From Planctomycetota bacterium (GTDB taxonomy: Bacteria; Planctomycetota; Phycisphaerae; UBA1845), in assembly GCA_029558835.1 (NCBI GenBank), contig JAKQDH010000063.1:1-64000 (forward strand): a stretch of 64,000 bases of DNA, given 5' to 3'. The notes beneath the pieces were generated by a model. It did not search any database. It saw only the letters and a list, made by a program, of their open reading frames with translations, and was not told the DNA's origin. Position 1 is the first letter of the stretch. Each line of letters starts with the position of its first letter. Shown in pieces: positions 38,547 to 47,271 of this stretch. Both the position numbers and the translations under genes were made by a program.

Positions 38547-41351
38547 ATGAGCGCATCGACCCAGACGACGTCCCACGGCCGGGTTCTGTGGCCGGTACTG
38601 ACCGTTGGTGCATGTGCACTGCTCTGGCCGGCGTTGCTGACCTTCGACATAGGCGACTGGCCTAGCCCGCACCAGTTCCCGCTCAACGATCCGCCGCGCA
38701 ATGCCTGTGGTACGGTCGGGGCGCTGGCTGCGTATTGCCTTCGCTACGCTTTGGGGGACGGAGCCTACCCGCTACTCCTTTTCGCCACGCTGGCCCTCGT
38801 GACGCGTCTGGTGCGCGGACAGGTGGGACATCTCTGGGAGCGGCTCATCGGGCTGGCGTTGGTCGTTCCGGGCACGGCCGCTGCCGTGCATCTGGTGGCC
38901 GCCCCGAATGCCGATTCCCTGCCGGTGGGAGCCGGGGGGGTACTTGGGCATGTTCTGGGGCAGCTTCTTGCCCGCCACGTTTCACAGTTGGGAACCGTGA
39001 TCGTGCTCGGCGCGGTCCTGTTCGTGGGGCTGGTCTTCGCGACGCACGGGTGGATACTGCGGCTGCCGCGTTTGATGCGACGGGCCGGCGAGGCGTCGGG
39101 GCAGGCTTTGGCGGCCGCCCGGGAGCGGATGGCGGAGCGGGCGGCGGCCCTGAAGCCGGCGCCGGTGGCCGTCCCCGCAGTGGTAGCGGAGACGGCCGTG
39201 CTCGAGCCGCGGATCAACCCCTCCCGGCCCACCCGCAAGCCGGACCGCGTGGAGCCGCCTCCGCCGCCCGCCGAGGATAGGACGGACGATCGGGACGAAG
39301 CAACGGCCGAGGACCAGGAGGACACGCCGCGCAGCGGGGGCGAGACCGGGGCCCCGCCCGTGCGCACGGAACAGGCACCGCGGGTGCGGCACGCCGGGGC
39401 GAAGCGTGCCGGCCACAGCGGAGGCTCCGGGCGGGCGGCGTCGGCCGCGGCACACGATCGCGTCGCGGACGCGGGCGACGACGGCCGCGCGGAGAGTGCT
39501 AGCGACGCGGAAGACGACCAGCAGACGGGGTCCGGGGCGGCGCCCGCCGAGGCGTTGCTCACCGTGCCGGGGGCGGACCGGCCGCCCGAGCCGTACCCGC
39601 GTGAGTTGGGTGATTGGCCGCTGCCGCCGTTGTCGCTGCTCGATGAGCCGGAGCACGGTTTCACGGCCGAGCAGGAAGCGTTCGTCCGCGAGCAGGCCCG
39701 CATCCTCGAACGCACGCTCGAGGAGTTCCGCCTCGACGCCCGGGTGGTCGAGATCGACACCGGTCCAGTCATCACGATGTTCGAGCTGAAGCTGGGCGCG
39801 GGCGTGAAGGTGTCGCAGATCGCGTCGCTGTCCAACGATATTGCCCGGGCGCTGAAAGCCCATGCCATTCGTGTCGTCGCGCCGATCCCCGGCAAGAACA
39901 CCGTCGGCATCGAAGTGCCCAACAGTCGCAAGGAGATCGTCCGGCTGAAGGAACTGATGTTCATGTCGGGCCCGAAGGCGGCCCGCATGTCGCTGCCGCT
40001 CTTTCTGGGCAAGGATGCCGCGGGTCAGGCGCTGGTCGCCGACCTGACCAAGATGCCGCACCTGCTGATCGCCGGCACGACCGGCTCCGGCAAGAGCGTC
40101 TGCCTCAACTCCGTCATCGCCAGCGTCCTGATGACGCAGCGGCCCGACCGGGTGAAGATGATCCTGGTCGACCCGAAGATGGTGGAGCTCTGCCAGTTCA
40201 AGGGCATGCCGCACCTGATGTGCCCGATCGTCACCGACATGGCCCGCGCGGAGAAGATCCTGGAATGGGCAGTGACGAAGATGGAGGAGCGGTACGAGTT
40301 GCTGGCCGAGGCCCGCGTCCGCAACGTGGCCGACTTCAACGCGCTCGGTGCCGAGGCCATTTACGAGCGTTTTCAGCCGAGCAACGACCAGGAACGCGCG
40401 CTCATCCCCACCGCGTTGCCGTACATCGTCGTCATCATCGACGAGCTGGCGGACCTGATGATGACGGCCGCCAAGGAGGTGGAGCACCACCTTTCGCGTC
40501 TGGCGCAGAAGTCGCGGGCGGTGGGCATCCACATCATCGTGGCGACGCAGCGGCCCGAGGCCCGCGTGGTCACCGGGCTCATCAAGTCCAACCTGCCCTG
40601 TCGGATCGCGTTCCGGGTCTCGTCGCGCATCGACTCGCGGATCGTGCTCGATCAGAACGGCGGCGAGGTGCTCATGGGTCAGGGCGACATGCTGTTCCTG
40701 CCCCCGGGGGTGCACAAGCTGGTCCGCGCGCAGGGCACCTATCTGGAGGACCACGAGATCCAGGCGGTGCTCGATTACCTCGCCGAGCGCGGGGGGCCGG
40801 AGTTCCACCCCGAGCTGGTGCGCCTGCGCCCCGACAATGCCGAGGGCGATCCCGGCACGCGCGATCCGCTGTTCGACCAAGCCGTGCGCATCGTGCTGGA
40901 GACCAAGCGGGGCAGTGTGTCCCTGTTGCAGCGGCGATTGATGGTCGGGTATTCGCGGGCGTCACGGTTGATCGACCAGATGGCCGACGCCGGGCTCGTC
41001 GGGGATTACAAGGGCTCGCAGGCCCGCGAGGTGCTCATGACGCTGGCCGACTGGGATGCTCTTCAGAAGCAACTGGCGGCCGACCTGCAATCTGGCTACG
41101 CGGCCGACCAGGACGACGAGGCTGAAGACGCCGAAGTTGAAGATGTCGCCGCCGCCGCCGAGGCTGGGGTTGCCGAGGATCCTGAGGGCGACTACGAAGA
41201 AGGCGAAGAGGACGAGGAGGACGAAGAAGACGAGGATGAGGATGACGACGACGAGGAAGACGAGGATGCCGCGGAAGAGGAGGACGAAGAAGTCCGCCGT
41301 CCGGTCCCCGTCTCCCACCGCGGTCATCCGCCCACCCCCGGCCGGGCGTGA
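38547..41351 (+). CDS. ftsK: DNA translocase FtsK/SpoIIIE
   Basis: 934 residues. An N-terminal membrane domain with about four hydrophobic segments within residues 1-170 is followed by an Ala/Pro/Glu-rich linker (about 200-350) and then the motor: an alpha domain (VVEIDTGPVITMFELKLGAGVKV), Walker A GTTGSGKS near 510, Walker B VVIIDELADLMM and the closing QRPEARVVTGLIKSN. The gamma winged-helix DNA-reading domain is at about 775-830 (KRGSVSLLQRRLMVGYSRAS). It pumps chromosome ends across the division septum and activates XerCD at dif. Beyond the gamma domain is an unusual 80-residue acidic tail, almost all Asp and Glu (about 854-915), then a Pro/His end. The gene stands alone. Confidence 0.95.
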   Translation: MSASTQTTSHGRVLWPVLTVGACALLWPALLTFDIGDWPSPHQFPLNDPPRNACGTVGALAAYCLRYALGDGAYPLLLFATLALVTRLVRGQVGHLWERLIGLALVVPGTAAAVHLVAAPNADSLPVGAGGVLGHVLGQLLARHVSQLGTVIVLGAVLFVGLVFATHGWILRLPRLMRRAGEASGQALAAARERMAERAAALKPAPVAVPAVVAETAVLEPRINPSRPTRKPDRVEPPPPPAEDRTDDRDEATAEDQEDTPRSGGETGAPPVRTEQAPRVRHAGAKRAGHSGGSGRAASAAAHDRVADAGDDGRAESASDAEDDQQTGSGAAPAEALLTVPGADRPPEPYPRELGDWPLPPLSLLDEPEHGFTAEQEAFVREQARILERTLEEFRLDARVVEIDTGPVITMFELKLGAGVKVSQIASLSNDIARALKAHAIRVVAPIPGKNTVGIEVPNSRKEIVRLKELMFMSGPKAARMSLPLFLGKDAAGQALVADLTKMPHLLIAGTTGSGKSVCLNSVIASVLMTQRPDRVKMILVDPKMVELCQFKGMPHLMCPIVTDMARAEKILEWAVTKMEERYELLAEARVRNVADFNALGAEAIYERFQPSNDQERALIPTALPYIVVIIDELADLMMTAAKEVEHHLSRLAQKSRAVGIHIIVATQRPEARVVTGLIKSNLPCRIAFRVSSRIDSRIVLDQNGGEVLMGQGDMLFLPPGVHKLVRAQGTYLEDHEIQAVLDYLAERGGPEFHPELVRLRPDNAEGDPGTRDPLFDQAVRIVLETKRGSVSLLQRRLMVGYSRASRLIDQMADAGLVGDYKGSQAREVLMTLADWDALQKQLAADLQSGYAADQDDEAEDAEVEDVAAAAEAGVAEDPEGDYEEGEEDEEDEEDEDEDDDDEEDEDAAEEEDEEVRRPVPVSHRGHPPTPGRA

Positions 41352-41758
41352 CCTGCCAAACCACCTTCCCCATTCCGTGCCGACAGCCTGGCCTGAGCGG
41401 AAGGCGGCCGCTTGCTGCTTTGCGGGTTCATGCAGTTTGCATTCTTCTCCACAGATTACGCAGATTACACAGATTGTGGACGCACCGTGCGAGGGCTGGC
41501 AGCCTGCCGAAGAACGGGCAGCCCGCAGTTGATGCTCTGAAAATCAATATACTTAAAGCCCGCTGCCTCGGGCGCTGAGGCCCGCCCTACTCATCCAACA
41601 GGCTGCTGAGCAGAACCACGCGGATGGGATACTGTAGCGAAATCCATGTAATCTGTGAAATCTGTGTAATCTGCGGACAAGAACACAGCGGTCTCGCGGA
41701 CACTCGAATCACCGGCGCTTGCGGCGCGACGGGCACGCCGTCAGGGAACCACGCGCCC
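41352..41758. other. Spacer between convergent ftsK and aminotransferase genes
   Basis: No gene. Most of it is the nested inverted phrase structure annotated at 41449-41678. The first 95 bases after ftsK show nothing distinct. Confidence 0.5.
41449..41678. repeat. Nested inverted phrases (ACAGATTAC type)
   Basis: The outer left arm at 41449-41480 is built of ACAGATTACGC, AGATTACAC and AGATTGTGGA. The outer right arm at 41644-41678 is the same phrase inverted (ATGTAATCTGTG, AATCTGTGTAATCTGCGGA). About 160 bases lie between. Inside are two inverted copies of a CAGCCTG word (41500-41506 in GGCAGCCTGCCG; CAGGCTG at 41599-41605 in CAACAGGCTGCTG). The two shells could fold as a long stem with an inner stem. 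The outer phrase gives spurious QITQITQI peptides known to me from many genomes. Confidence 0.65.
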
Positions 41759-42907
41759 TCACCGGGCGCCCGCCCCGGTTGTTACTCCGAGGGCTTCGCT
41801 CAACGCCGTGGACACCCGTTCCACCTGCGCCTGCGTCAGTTCAGGGAAGACGGGCAGCGAGAGAATGTGCCGGCACAGGCCGTGCGTGATCGGCAGATCG
41901 TCGGGTCGGATGCCCAGGTACGCAAACGCCGGCTGCTCATGCACGGGGATGGGGTAGTGGATGCCCGTGGCGATGCCCTGCGCGTTGAGCGCCTGTTGCA
42001 CCTCGTCGCGGTGCTCCACTTGAATGACATACTGGTGGTACACGTGCTGCGCCCCGGGCATCAGGGCGGGCGTCACGCAACCGCCGACCTCGCCCAGTAA
42101 CTCCTCGTACCAGCGTGCCACCTGCCGGCGGGCGCTATTCCAGCGGTCCAGGTGCGGCAGCTTCACGCGCAGCACGGCCGCCTGGAGCGCATCCATGCGG
42201 GCGTTGCAGCCGATGCGCGCGTGGCTGTACTTGTCGCCCCGCCCGTGGTCCACAAGCTGGCTGATCCGCCGGGCCGTGGGACCGTCGTCGGTAACCACCG
42301 CGCCGGCGTCGCCCCAGGCACCGAGGTTCTTGCCGGGGAAGAAGCTGAACGCGGCCGCGTGGCTGCGTTGGCCCGGCCCCATGCCGTTCATCCGCGCCCC
42401 GTGGGCTTGCGCCGCGTCCTCGATCACGGCAATCCGGTAGCGGTCCGCCCAGTCCCGAAGCTGCTCCACGTCCACCATGTGCCCGTACAGGTGCACGGGG
42501 ACGACGGCCACCGTGTTGCTGGTGCGCGCGGCCTCGACCGCCCGCAGGTCCATCAGAAACGTATGCGGGTCGACATCGACGAGCACGGGTCGGTACCCGG
42601 CCGCTACGATCGCCTCCGCCGTCGCCGCGAACGTGTGCGAGACGGTGATGACCTCGCCCGAGCCGTCCCCCGGCCCCAGCACGCCGACGAGGGCCAGCCG
42701 CACTGCCTCCGTGCCGTTGGCGCAGGGAATGGCATGCTGCACGCCGCAATACGCGGCATACTCGCGGGCGAAGCCCTCGACTGCCGGCCCGCCGATGAAC
42801 CGGCAGGACTCGACTACTTCGCGCACCGCCTCATCCAACTCCGCCTGCAAGGCCCGGTACTGCGCCTTCAGGTCCGACAAAGGTACCGACTCGCCGCTCT
42901 TACGCAT
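41759..42907 (-). CDS. DegT/DnrJ/EryC1 sugar aminotransferase
   Basis: 382 residues, a PLP-dependent aminotransferase of the family that places an amino group on nucleotide-linked keto sugars. Visible features: the N-terminal LSDLKAQYRALQAEL, CANGTEAVRLAL, VIEDAAQAHGA for the PLP ring, and the Schiff-base Lys in FFPGKNLGAWGDAG at about residue 191; the C-terminal LPVFPELTQAQVERV is typical. Its start overlaps the formyltransferase stop by 8 bases, so the two are co-translated. In context it probably aminates the sugar oxidised by the Gfo/Idh/MocA enzyme before formylation. Confidence 0.93.
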   Translation of the reverse strand: MRKSGESVPLSDLKAQYRALQAELDEAVREVVESCRFIGGPAVEGFAREYAAYCGVQHAIPCANGTEAVRLALVGVLGPGDGSGEVITVSHTFAATAEAIVAAGYRPVLVDVDPHTFLMDLRAVEAARTSNTVAVVPVHLYGHMVDVEQLRDWADRYRIAVIEDAAQAHGARMNGMGPGQRSHAAAFSFFPGKNLGAWGDAGAVVTDDGPTARRISQLVDHGRGDKYSHARIGCNARMDALQAAVLRVKLPHLDRWNSARRQVARWYEELLGEVGGCVTPALMPGAQHVYHQYVIQVEHRDEVQQALNAQGIATGIHYPIPVHEQPAFAYLGIRPDDLPITHGLCRHILSLPVFPELTQAQVERVSTALSEALGVTTGAGAR

Positions 42908-43745
42908 GGGTTGCGCTCACGGCCACCACGGGCGCGGTCGACACGATCGGCTCCGCCCCGCGGTAGCTCATACTCAAATACACTTTCCGTCCGTCCAGCA
43001 GTGCATACGCCGGCTCAAACGGTGGGAAATCCAGGGCCCGCACGTGCCGCAGAATCTTCTCCGCCGGCCAGTGCAAATCCACTTCCTTCATCCCCGGCCG
43101 TGCCAGCGACGTGCGCGGGTAATAGTAGGACACGATCCGCTCGCGCGCGATGATCCGCTCCTGCGGCTCGCCGCACAGGTCATTGGCCAGCAGGGCTGGC
43201 ACTCGCGCCACGAAGAGCCGGTACGCGGCCTCCTCGGTCAACGTCATCAACTCGCGCGCGGTCGCCTGCGGCGGGATGTCAAACCACTCCACGGCGATCA
43301 CCGGTCCGTGGTCCGGCTTCTCGTCCATGTAGTGCAGTGTCGCGCCGAAACGCGCCTCACCGTTGAGAATCGCGTGCGAGCCGACGTTGCAGCCGCGGTA
43401 GTGCGGCAACGGCGCGCAGTGCAGGTTGAGAAACCCATGCCGCGGATGGCCCACGATCCGCGCCGGCAGAATACAGTAATGCAGGACCGACAGACCCAGG
43501 TCCACCGGCATTTCCAACAGCTCATCCGCGTGCGTCAGCAACCGCAGCCCCAGCTCCTCGGCCGTCTCGTACATCTCCGGCACGCCGGGGCCCGACCACC
43601 AGCCGCGCTCCCCTTTCCCCCGCGTCAGCACGGCCACAATCTCGATCTCTCCCCGCCGGTGGAACTCGTAGAGATGGCGCAGGCAACGCGCCGACAACGG
43701 CTTACCGCCGAAGAATGCAATCCGTCGATTCACGGCCGTGGTCAT
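42900..43745 (-). CDS. Sugar N-formyltransferase-like protein
   Basis: 281 residues with the formyltransferase N-terminal fold shared by methionyl-tRNA formyltransferase and sugar N-formyltransferases, which use N10-formyl-tetrahydrofolate. The catalytic triad appears as Asn and His in FLNLHCAPLPHYRG and Asp in HYMDEKPDHGP. It lacks the longer C-terminal tRNA-binding domain of Fmt and sits between an aminotransferase and an oxidoreductase, so it most likely formylates an amino sugar used in a surface glycan. It overlaps the aminotransferase gene by 8 bases. Confidence 0.87.
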   Translation of the reverse strand: MTTAVNRRIAFFGGKPLSARCLRHLYEFHRRGEIEIVAVLTRGKGERGWWSGPGVPEMYETAEELGLRLLTHADELLEMPVDLGLSVLHYCILPARIVGHPRHGFLNLHCAPLPHYRGCNVGSHAILNGEARFGATLHYMDEKPDHGPVIAVEWFDIPPQATARELMTLTEEAAYRLFVARVPALLANDLCGEPQERIIARERIVSYYYPRTSLARPGMKEVDLHWPAEKILRHVRALDFPPFEPAYALLDGRKVYLSMSYRGAEPIVSTAPVVAVSATHA

Positions 43746-43846
43746 TCCCTGTCACCCGTAACGTCCGCCCCATGCCGCCCCGCCATCGTAGGGCGGGCTC
43801 CGCCCGCCGGGCGGTCCACTGGGCCCGAAACCCGGTCCACCTCCGC

Positions 43847-43915
43847 GGCGGGTAAAACCCGCCCTACACTTCGGCGGGTAGAACCCGCCCTACATCGCAG
43901 CGGGTGAAACCCGCC
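43847..43915. repeat. Three tandem mini-hairpins (GGCGGGT type)
   Basis: Units GGCGGGTAAAACCCGCC at 43847-43863, GGCGGGTAGAACCCGCC at 43873-43889 and a one-base variant at 43899-43915, at 26-base spacing. Each is a 7-bp stem with a 3-base loop. The loop varies and the stem is kept. They lie between the oxidoreductase and formyltransferase genes of the sugar cassette, so the transcript would carry three consecutive hairpins. Confidence 0.75.
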
Positions 43916-43918
43916 ACG

Positions 43919-43957
43919 CCTTCATTCGCTATTCGCTATTCGCCATTCGCTCTTCAC
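43919..43957 (-). repeat. Stop-codon-linked phrase, copy 1
   Basis: Read on the minus strand it begins GTGAAGAGCGAATGGCG and ends GCGAATGAAGG. The TGA at its start is the stop codon of the Gfo/Idh/MocA gene. A second copy at 57369-57408 agrees at 35 of 37 positions and its TGA is the stop of the manC-like gene. The phrase is built from GCGAATAGCGAATGGC variants (spurious peptides EWRIANSE or FAIRYSLF). Confidence 0.75.
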
Positions 43958-45063
43958 TGCGTGGCCGCCCCCACCATCTCCGGCTCGGCCGCCGCGACCT
44001 CTCGCGCGCCGGCGGCGGCTTCCCGCGGGCCCCATGCTCCGTAATCCACCTCCACCTGCGCCCCGCGCTGCCGCATGGAGCGTGACATCGCCTCCAGCAC
44101 GCTCACCACGCGCAGCCCGTTCACGCCGTCGCTCACCGGCCTCGCCCCGGTCCGGATGCACTCCGCAAAGTGCGTGATCTCCACGCCGAGCGGCTCGATC
44201 AGCCGCACGTTCGGCACCACAAGATCGCCCGCCCGCACCCGCGTCCGGAAGTCGGAGAAGTCCGTCGCGCAGCCCTGAAAGTCGCACTGCACCGACTTGT
44301 CGTAAATCTGGATGTGGTGCGCCGTATCGATGTCATCGTAGACCAGCATCTTGCTGCTGCCCACCACGACCATGCGTCGCACCTTCTGCGGATCCAGCCA
44401 CGACACGTGCCCACCGACGAACGCTCCCCCGTCAAAATCCATCTGGAAGAACGCCACGTCCGCCACGCCCTGCGCCGACTGCACGAACGACGCGCCGCGC
44501 GCGTTCACGCTCCGCGGCCAGCCATCCAGCAGATAGCACGCGATCGAGATGTCGTGCGGCGCGAAGTTCCACAGCGCGTCCACGTCGCTGCGCACCCGCC
44601 CGAGGTTAAGCCGCTGTCCGTAGATGCACAGCACCTCACCCAGTTCGCCCGAGACAACGCGCCGCCGCACGTCGTGCACCAAGTTGCTGTACAGAAACGT
44701 GTGCCCCACCATCAGCACCCGCCCGGCCTGCTCCGCCTGCCGGATCAGGGCCTCGGCCTCGACGCCCGTCATGCACATCGGCTTCTCGACGAGCACGTGC
44801 ATGCCGGCCGCCAGGGCCTGCCGGGTTTGCTCGCAGTGAAGCCGTGACGGCGTGGCGATCACCACCGCCTGAAGGTCGCGGTGTGCCAGGAGCTGCTCGA
44901 ACGTCTCGTACACCCGCGCGGCGGGATACGACTTCGCCAGCGCCCGCCGGGCGGCAGCGTCCGTGTCGCACCCGGCCGCCAGCACCGTCTGCTCCCCCTC
45001 CGCGATATTCCGTGCCAGGTTCCTGCCCCACGGACCCGCACCCACCAGACCTACGTTCACCAT
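43954..45063 (-). CDS. Gfo/Idh/MocA-family sugar oxidoreductase
   Basis: 369 residues. An N-terminal NAD(P)-binding Rossmann fold (NVGLVGAGPWGRN, then VVIATPSRLHCEQ) and the family's EKP motif (VLVEKPMCM) at about 93-101 are followed by the C-terminal beta-sheet substrate domain (WNFAPHDISIACYLLDG, with the conserved His-Asp). Such enzymes oxidise a nucleotide sugar hydroxyl, often at C3. It is the first gene of the cassette leading to the formyltransferase and aminotransferase. The last 25 residues are Ala/Glu-rich low complexity, and the stop codon is the first part of a recurrent intergenic phrase. Confidence 0.92.
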   Translation of the reverse strand: MVNVGLVGAGPWGRNLARNIAEGEQTVLAAGCDTDAAARRALAKSYPAARVYETFEQLLAHRDLQAVVIATPSRLHCEQTRQALAAGMHVLVEKPMCMTGVEAEALIRQAEQAGRVLMVGHTFLYSNLVHDVRRRVVSGELGEVLCIYGQRLNLGRVRSDVDALWNFAPHDISIACYLLDGWPRSVNARGASFVQSAQGVADVAFFQMDFDGGAFVGGHVSWLDPQKVRRMVVVGSSKMLVYDDIDTAHHIQIYDKSVQCDFQGCATDFSDFRTRVRAGDLVVPNVRLIEPLGVEITHFAECIRTGARPVSDGVNGLRVVSVLEAMSRSMRQRGAQVEVDYGAWGPREAAAGAREVAAAEPEMVGAATQ

Positions 45064-45620
45064 GCGCTGTCCCCTGTAGCACCGGGCGCCATCCCGCGCC
45101 GCCGATCCGAACCGCGACCGTTAGGGAGCGGGCGATGATCAACGCGGGCATCGTTCGGCCTTGCCCGCCCGCGGGGAATCGTCCCGCGCGTCCCCGTCTG
45201 GGATTTGTTATCGGACAAAGGGGAGCCGGCCTCTACAAGATTCGCCCCGCACCCGCCCGCCGCACATGGGTCGCGCCACCGCGCGTGGGCCACGCCACCG
45301 TGCCTGGGTGCCGTCCCCTCACCCGCGCCCGCCAAGACCAAGCGTGTGGCCAGTGAACCCCTCTCCCCTCGGGAGAGGGGTAGGGGTGAGGGCGGGCGTG
45401 GTGATGAGGCCCACCGGATGCCTCAGAATGCTCGCCCGTCACGCGAAGAACGCCCAACCCATCCGCAGTCACAGACAGGTATGGCCCCCACCGCACGGAA
45501 CGCGTCGAGCCCGCGCGGCTCCCCCTGGTCGACACCGACGCGTCCCCGCCCGCCGGCCCGTGCGGCTTCGGCCGCGCAATCGCGAGTTCGACAACAGGAG
45601 GCCGCGTGCCAAAGGCACTC
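45064..45620. other. Spacer with phrases between dnaB and the sugar cassette
   Basis: No gene. It holds a phrase with CGATCCGAACCGCGACCG at 45101-45132 directly before the sugar cassette (spurious peptide LPNGRGSD), and a perfect 10-bp hairpin CCCCTCTCCC-ctc-GGGAGAGGGG at 45358-45380 followed by TAGGGGTGAGGG. The hairpin is downstream of dnaB and could end its transcript, but no T-run follows in that direction. Confidence 0.5.
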
Positions 45621-47042
45621 TCAGAACGGCGCGTCGTCGCGGTAGGTACCCGGCGGCGGCTCGGCTTCCACCGCGGCCGGCGTGAAGATCGCAAATGACT
45701 TATGGAAGTGCAGCGGCACGACGTCCGTCGGCCCGTTGCGCTGCTTGGCGATGATGAGCTCCGCCTGCCCCTTCACCTCCTCGCGCTTCTGCGGGTCGTA
45801 CTCGTAGTACTCCTCGCGGTGCAGCAGCAGGATCACGTCGGCGTCCTGCTCAATGGCGCCCGACTCACGCAGGTCGCTCATCATCGGGCGGTTGTCCTTG
45901 CGGTCGGCCGGCTTGCGGTTGAGCTGGGCCATCGCGATCACCGGGACCTTCAACTCCCGCGCCAGGCTCTTGAGATGACGGCTGATCGTGGCGATCTCGA
46001 CCTGCCGGCTCTCCGCTCCCGGCAGATGCATGAGTTGCAGGTAATCCACGAACACCGCCTGGATGTCATGGCGCTGCTTGAGCCGGCGCGCCTTGGCACG
46101 CAACTCCAGCGGCGTCATCCCCGGCGTGTCGTCCACGTACAGCGGCGCCTTGTCCAGCTCATCGCACGCGCCCAGCAGATCACGCACGTCCTCCTCCGAC
46201 AGCATCCGCCGGCGCAGACGCTGCATGTCGAAATGCGCCTCCGCGCACAGCAGCCGCTGCGCGAGCTGGTCCACGCTCATCTCCAGCGAGAAGAACACCA
46301 CGGGCGTCCGGTCGCGCACGGCCGCGTGATGCGCGATGGTCAGCCCCAGCGCCGTCTTGCCCATCGACGGCCGACCCGCGACGATCACCAGGTCGCCGCG
46401 CTGAAAACCCGTCGTAAGTTGATCCAGATTGACGAACCCCGTCCCCAGCCCGGTGATGATTCCCTGGTCATGGCGTTCGATCTGCTGGGCCAGCCGCCGT
46501 AGCGGCTCCCGAATCGGCACCGCCTGCCCGGACACGCGCCGTTCCGCGACGGCGAAGAACCGCTGCTCCGATTCCTCGAGAATCTCGCCGGGTTCGGCCA
46601 GACCGGCATAGGCCAGGTCGTTGATTTCCCCCACGCAGCGAATCAGGTCCCGCAGCATGCCCTTGCCGCGGACGAGCCGTGCGTAGTGCTCGGCGTTCGC
46701 CCAGTCCGCGAAGCTCTCCGCGAGTTGCACCAGGTAGTCAACCCCGCCGATTTCCTCCAGCAACTCGCGCCGCCGCAGCTCCTCGCGCATCACGATCAGG
46801 TCGATCGGCTTGCTCGGGTCTTCATAAAGGTCGAGAAGGATCTCGAAGATGCGTTGGTGGGCCGGCAGGTAGAACCACGCGCTCTCGCTGCGCGAAATGA
46901 TGGTGACCACGTCGCCGATGGCGTCCCGGCTCATCAGCATCGAGCCGAGCAGGGCACGCTCCGCGTCGAGGTCCTGCGGCGGCTTGCGCTCCCCGGCCAC
47001 CGGCGGTGTCGGTCCCGGTCGCATCGTCCCGGCCGTGGTCAT
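45621..47042 (-). CDS. dnaB: Replicative DNA helicase DnaB
   Basis: 473 residues from the ATG at 47042, which follows GGAGGCGTAAGC; the longer frame upstream is unrelated low complexity. The N-terminal DnaB domain (PPQDLDAERALLGSMLM) binds primase; the C-terminal RecA-like motor has Walker A GRPSMGKT, Walker B VFVDYLQLM and the arginine-finger region. The hexamer unwinds DNA ahead of the replication fork. It is the last gene of the prs-rplY-pth-rpsF-ssb-rplI-dnaB cluster, separated from rplI by 229 bases that contain the second copy of a dispersed hairpin repeat. Confidence 0.96.
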   Translation of the reverse strand: MTTAGTMRPGPTPPVAGERKPPQDLDAERALLGSMLMSRDAIGDVVTIISRSESAWFYLPAHQRIFEILLDLYEDPSKPIDLIVMREELRRRELLEEIGGVDYLVQLAESFADWANAEHYARLVRGKGMLRDLIRCVGEINDLAYAGLAEPGEILEESEQRFFAVAERRVSGQAVPIREPLRRLAQQIERHDQGIITGLGTGFVNLDQLTTGFQRGDLVIVAGRPSMGKTALGLTIAHHAAVRDRTPVVFFSLEMSVDQLAQRLLCAEAHFDMQRLRRRMLSEEDVRDLLGACDELDKAPLYVDDTPGMTPLELRAKARRLKQRHDIQAVFVDYLQLMHLPGAESRQVEIATISRHLKSLARELKVPVIAMAQLNRKPADRKDNRPMMSDLRESGAIEQDADVILLLHREEYYEYDPQKREEVKGQAELIIAKQRNGPTDVVPLHFHKSFAIFTPAAVEAEPPPGTYRDDAPF

Positions 47043-47118
47043 CTGCTTACGCCTCCTTGCCCACCGCGCTTCTGTCCCACGACGGCGACGGGACCGGCGA
47101 CCCCGGGGGACAGGAGCA

Positions 47119-47152
47119 GGGTGGCATGGCCAAGCGCAGCGCCGCCATGCCC
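47119..47152. repeat. Short dispersed hairpin repeat, copy 2
   Basis: The same 33-base sequence as 1666-1700 (GGGTGGCATGGCC start), in the same orientation on the plus strand. It lies in the 229-base gap between rplI and dnaB, whose transcripts run leftward, so it would be within a dnaB leader. Confidence 0.7.
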
Positions 47153-47271
47153 CTCCCGCGTCGAGCGGTCTAACGGCAGCATCGTATACGGTGCGGTTTG
47201 CGCCAGCCGGCAGGCGCCGGCCGCGTGGGCCTGTCACCCTCGCGGCGTCGGACGCGGGCGGCGCTGCCGCG

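Noticed and set aside
43847-43915. CRISPR-like array
   Set aside because: Units are 17 bases, fully palindromic, with spacers of about 9 bases, and there are no cas genes. The sets at 903-955 and 57302-57350 fail for the same reasons.
45358-45380. Intrinsic terminator of dnaB
   Set aside because: The 10-bp stem is perfect, but no T-run follows on the minus strand; it also matches a phrase found in other spacers, so it is described with the spacer.
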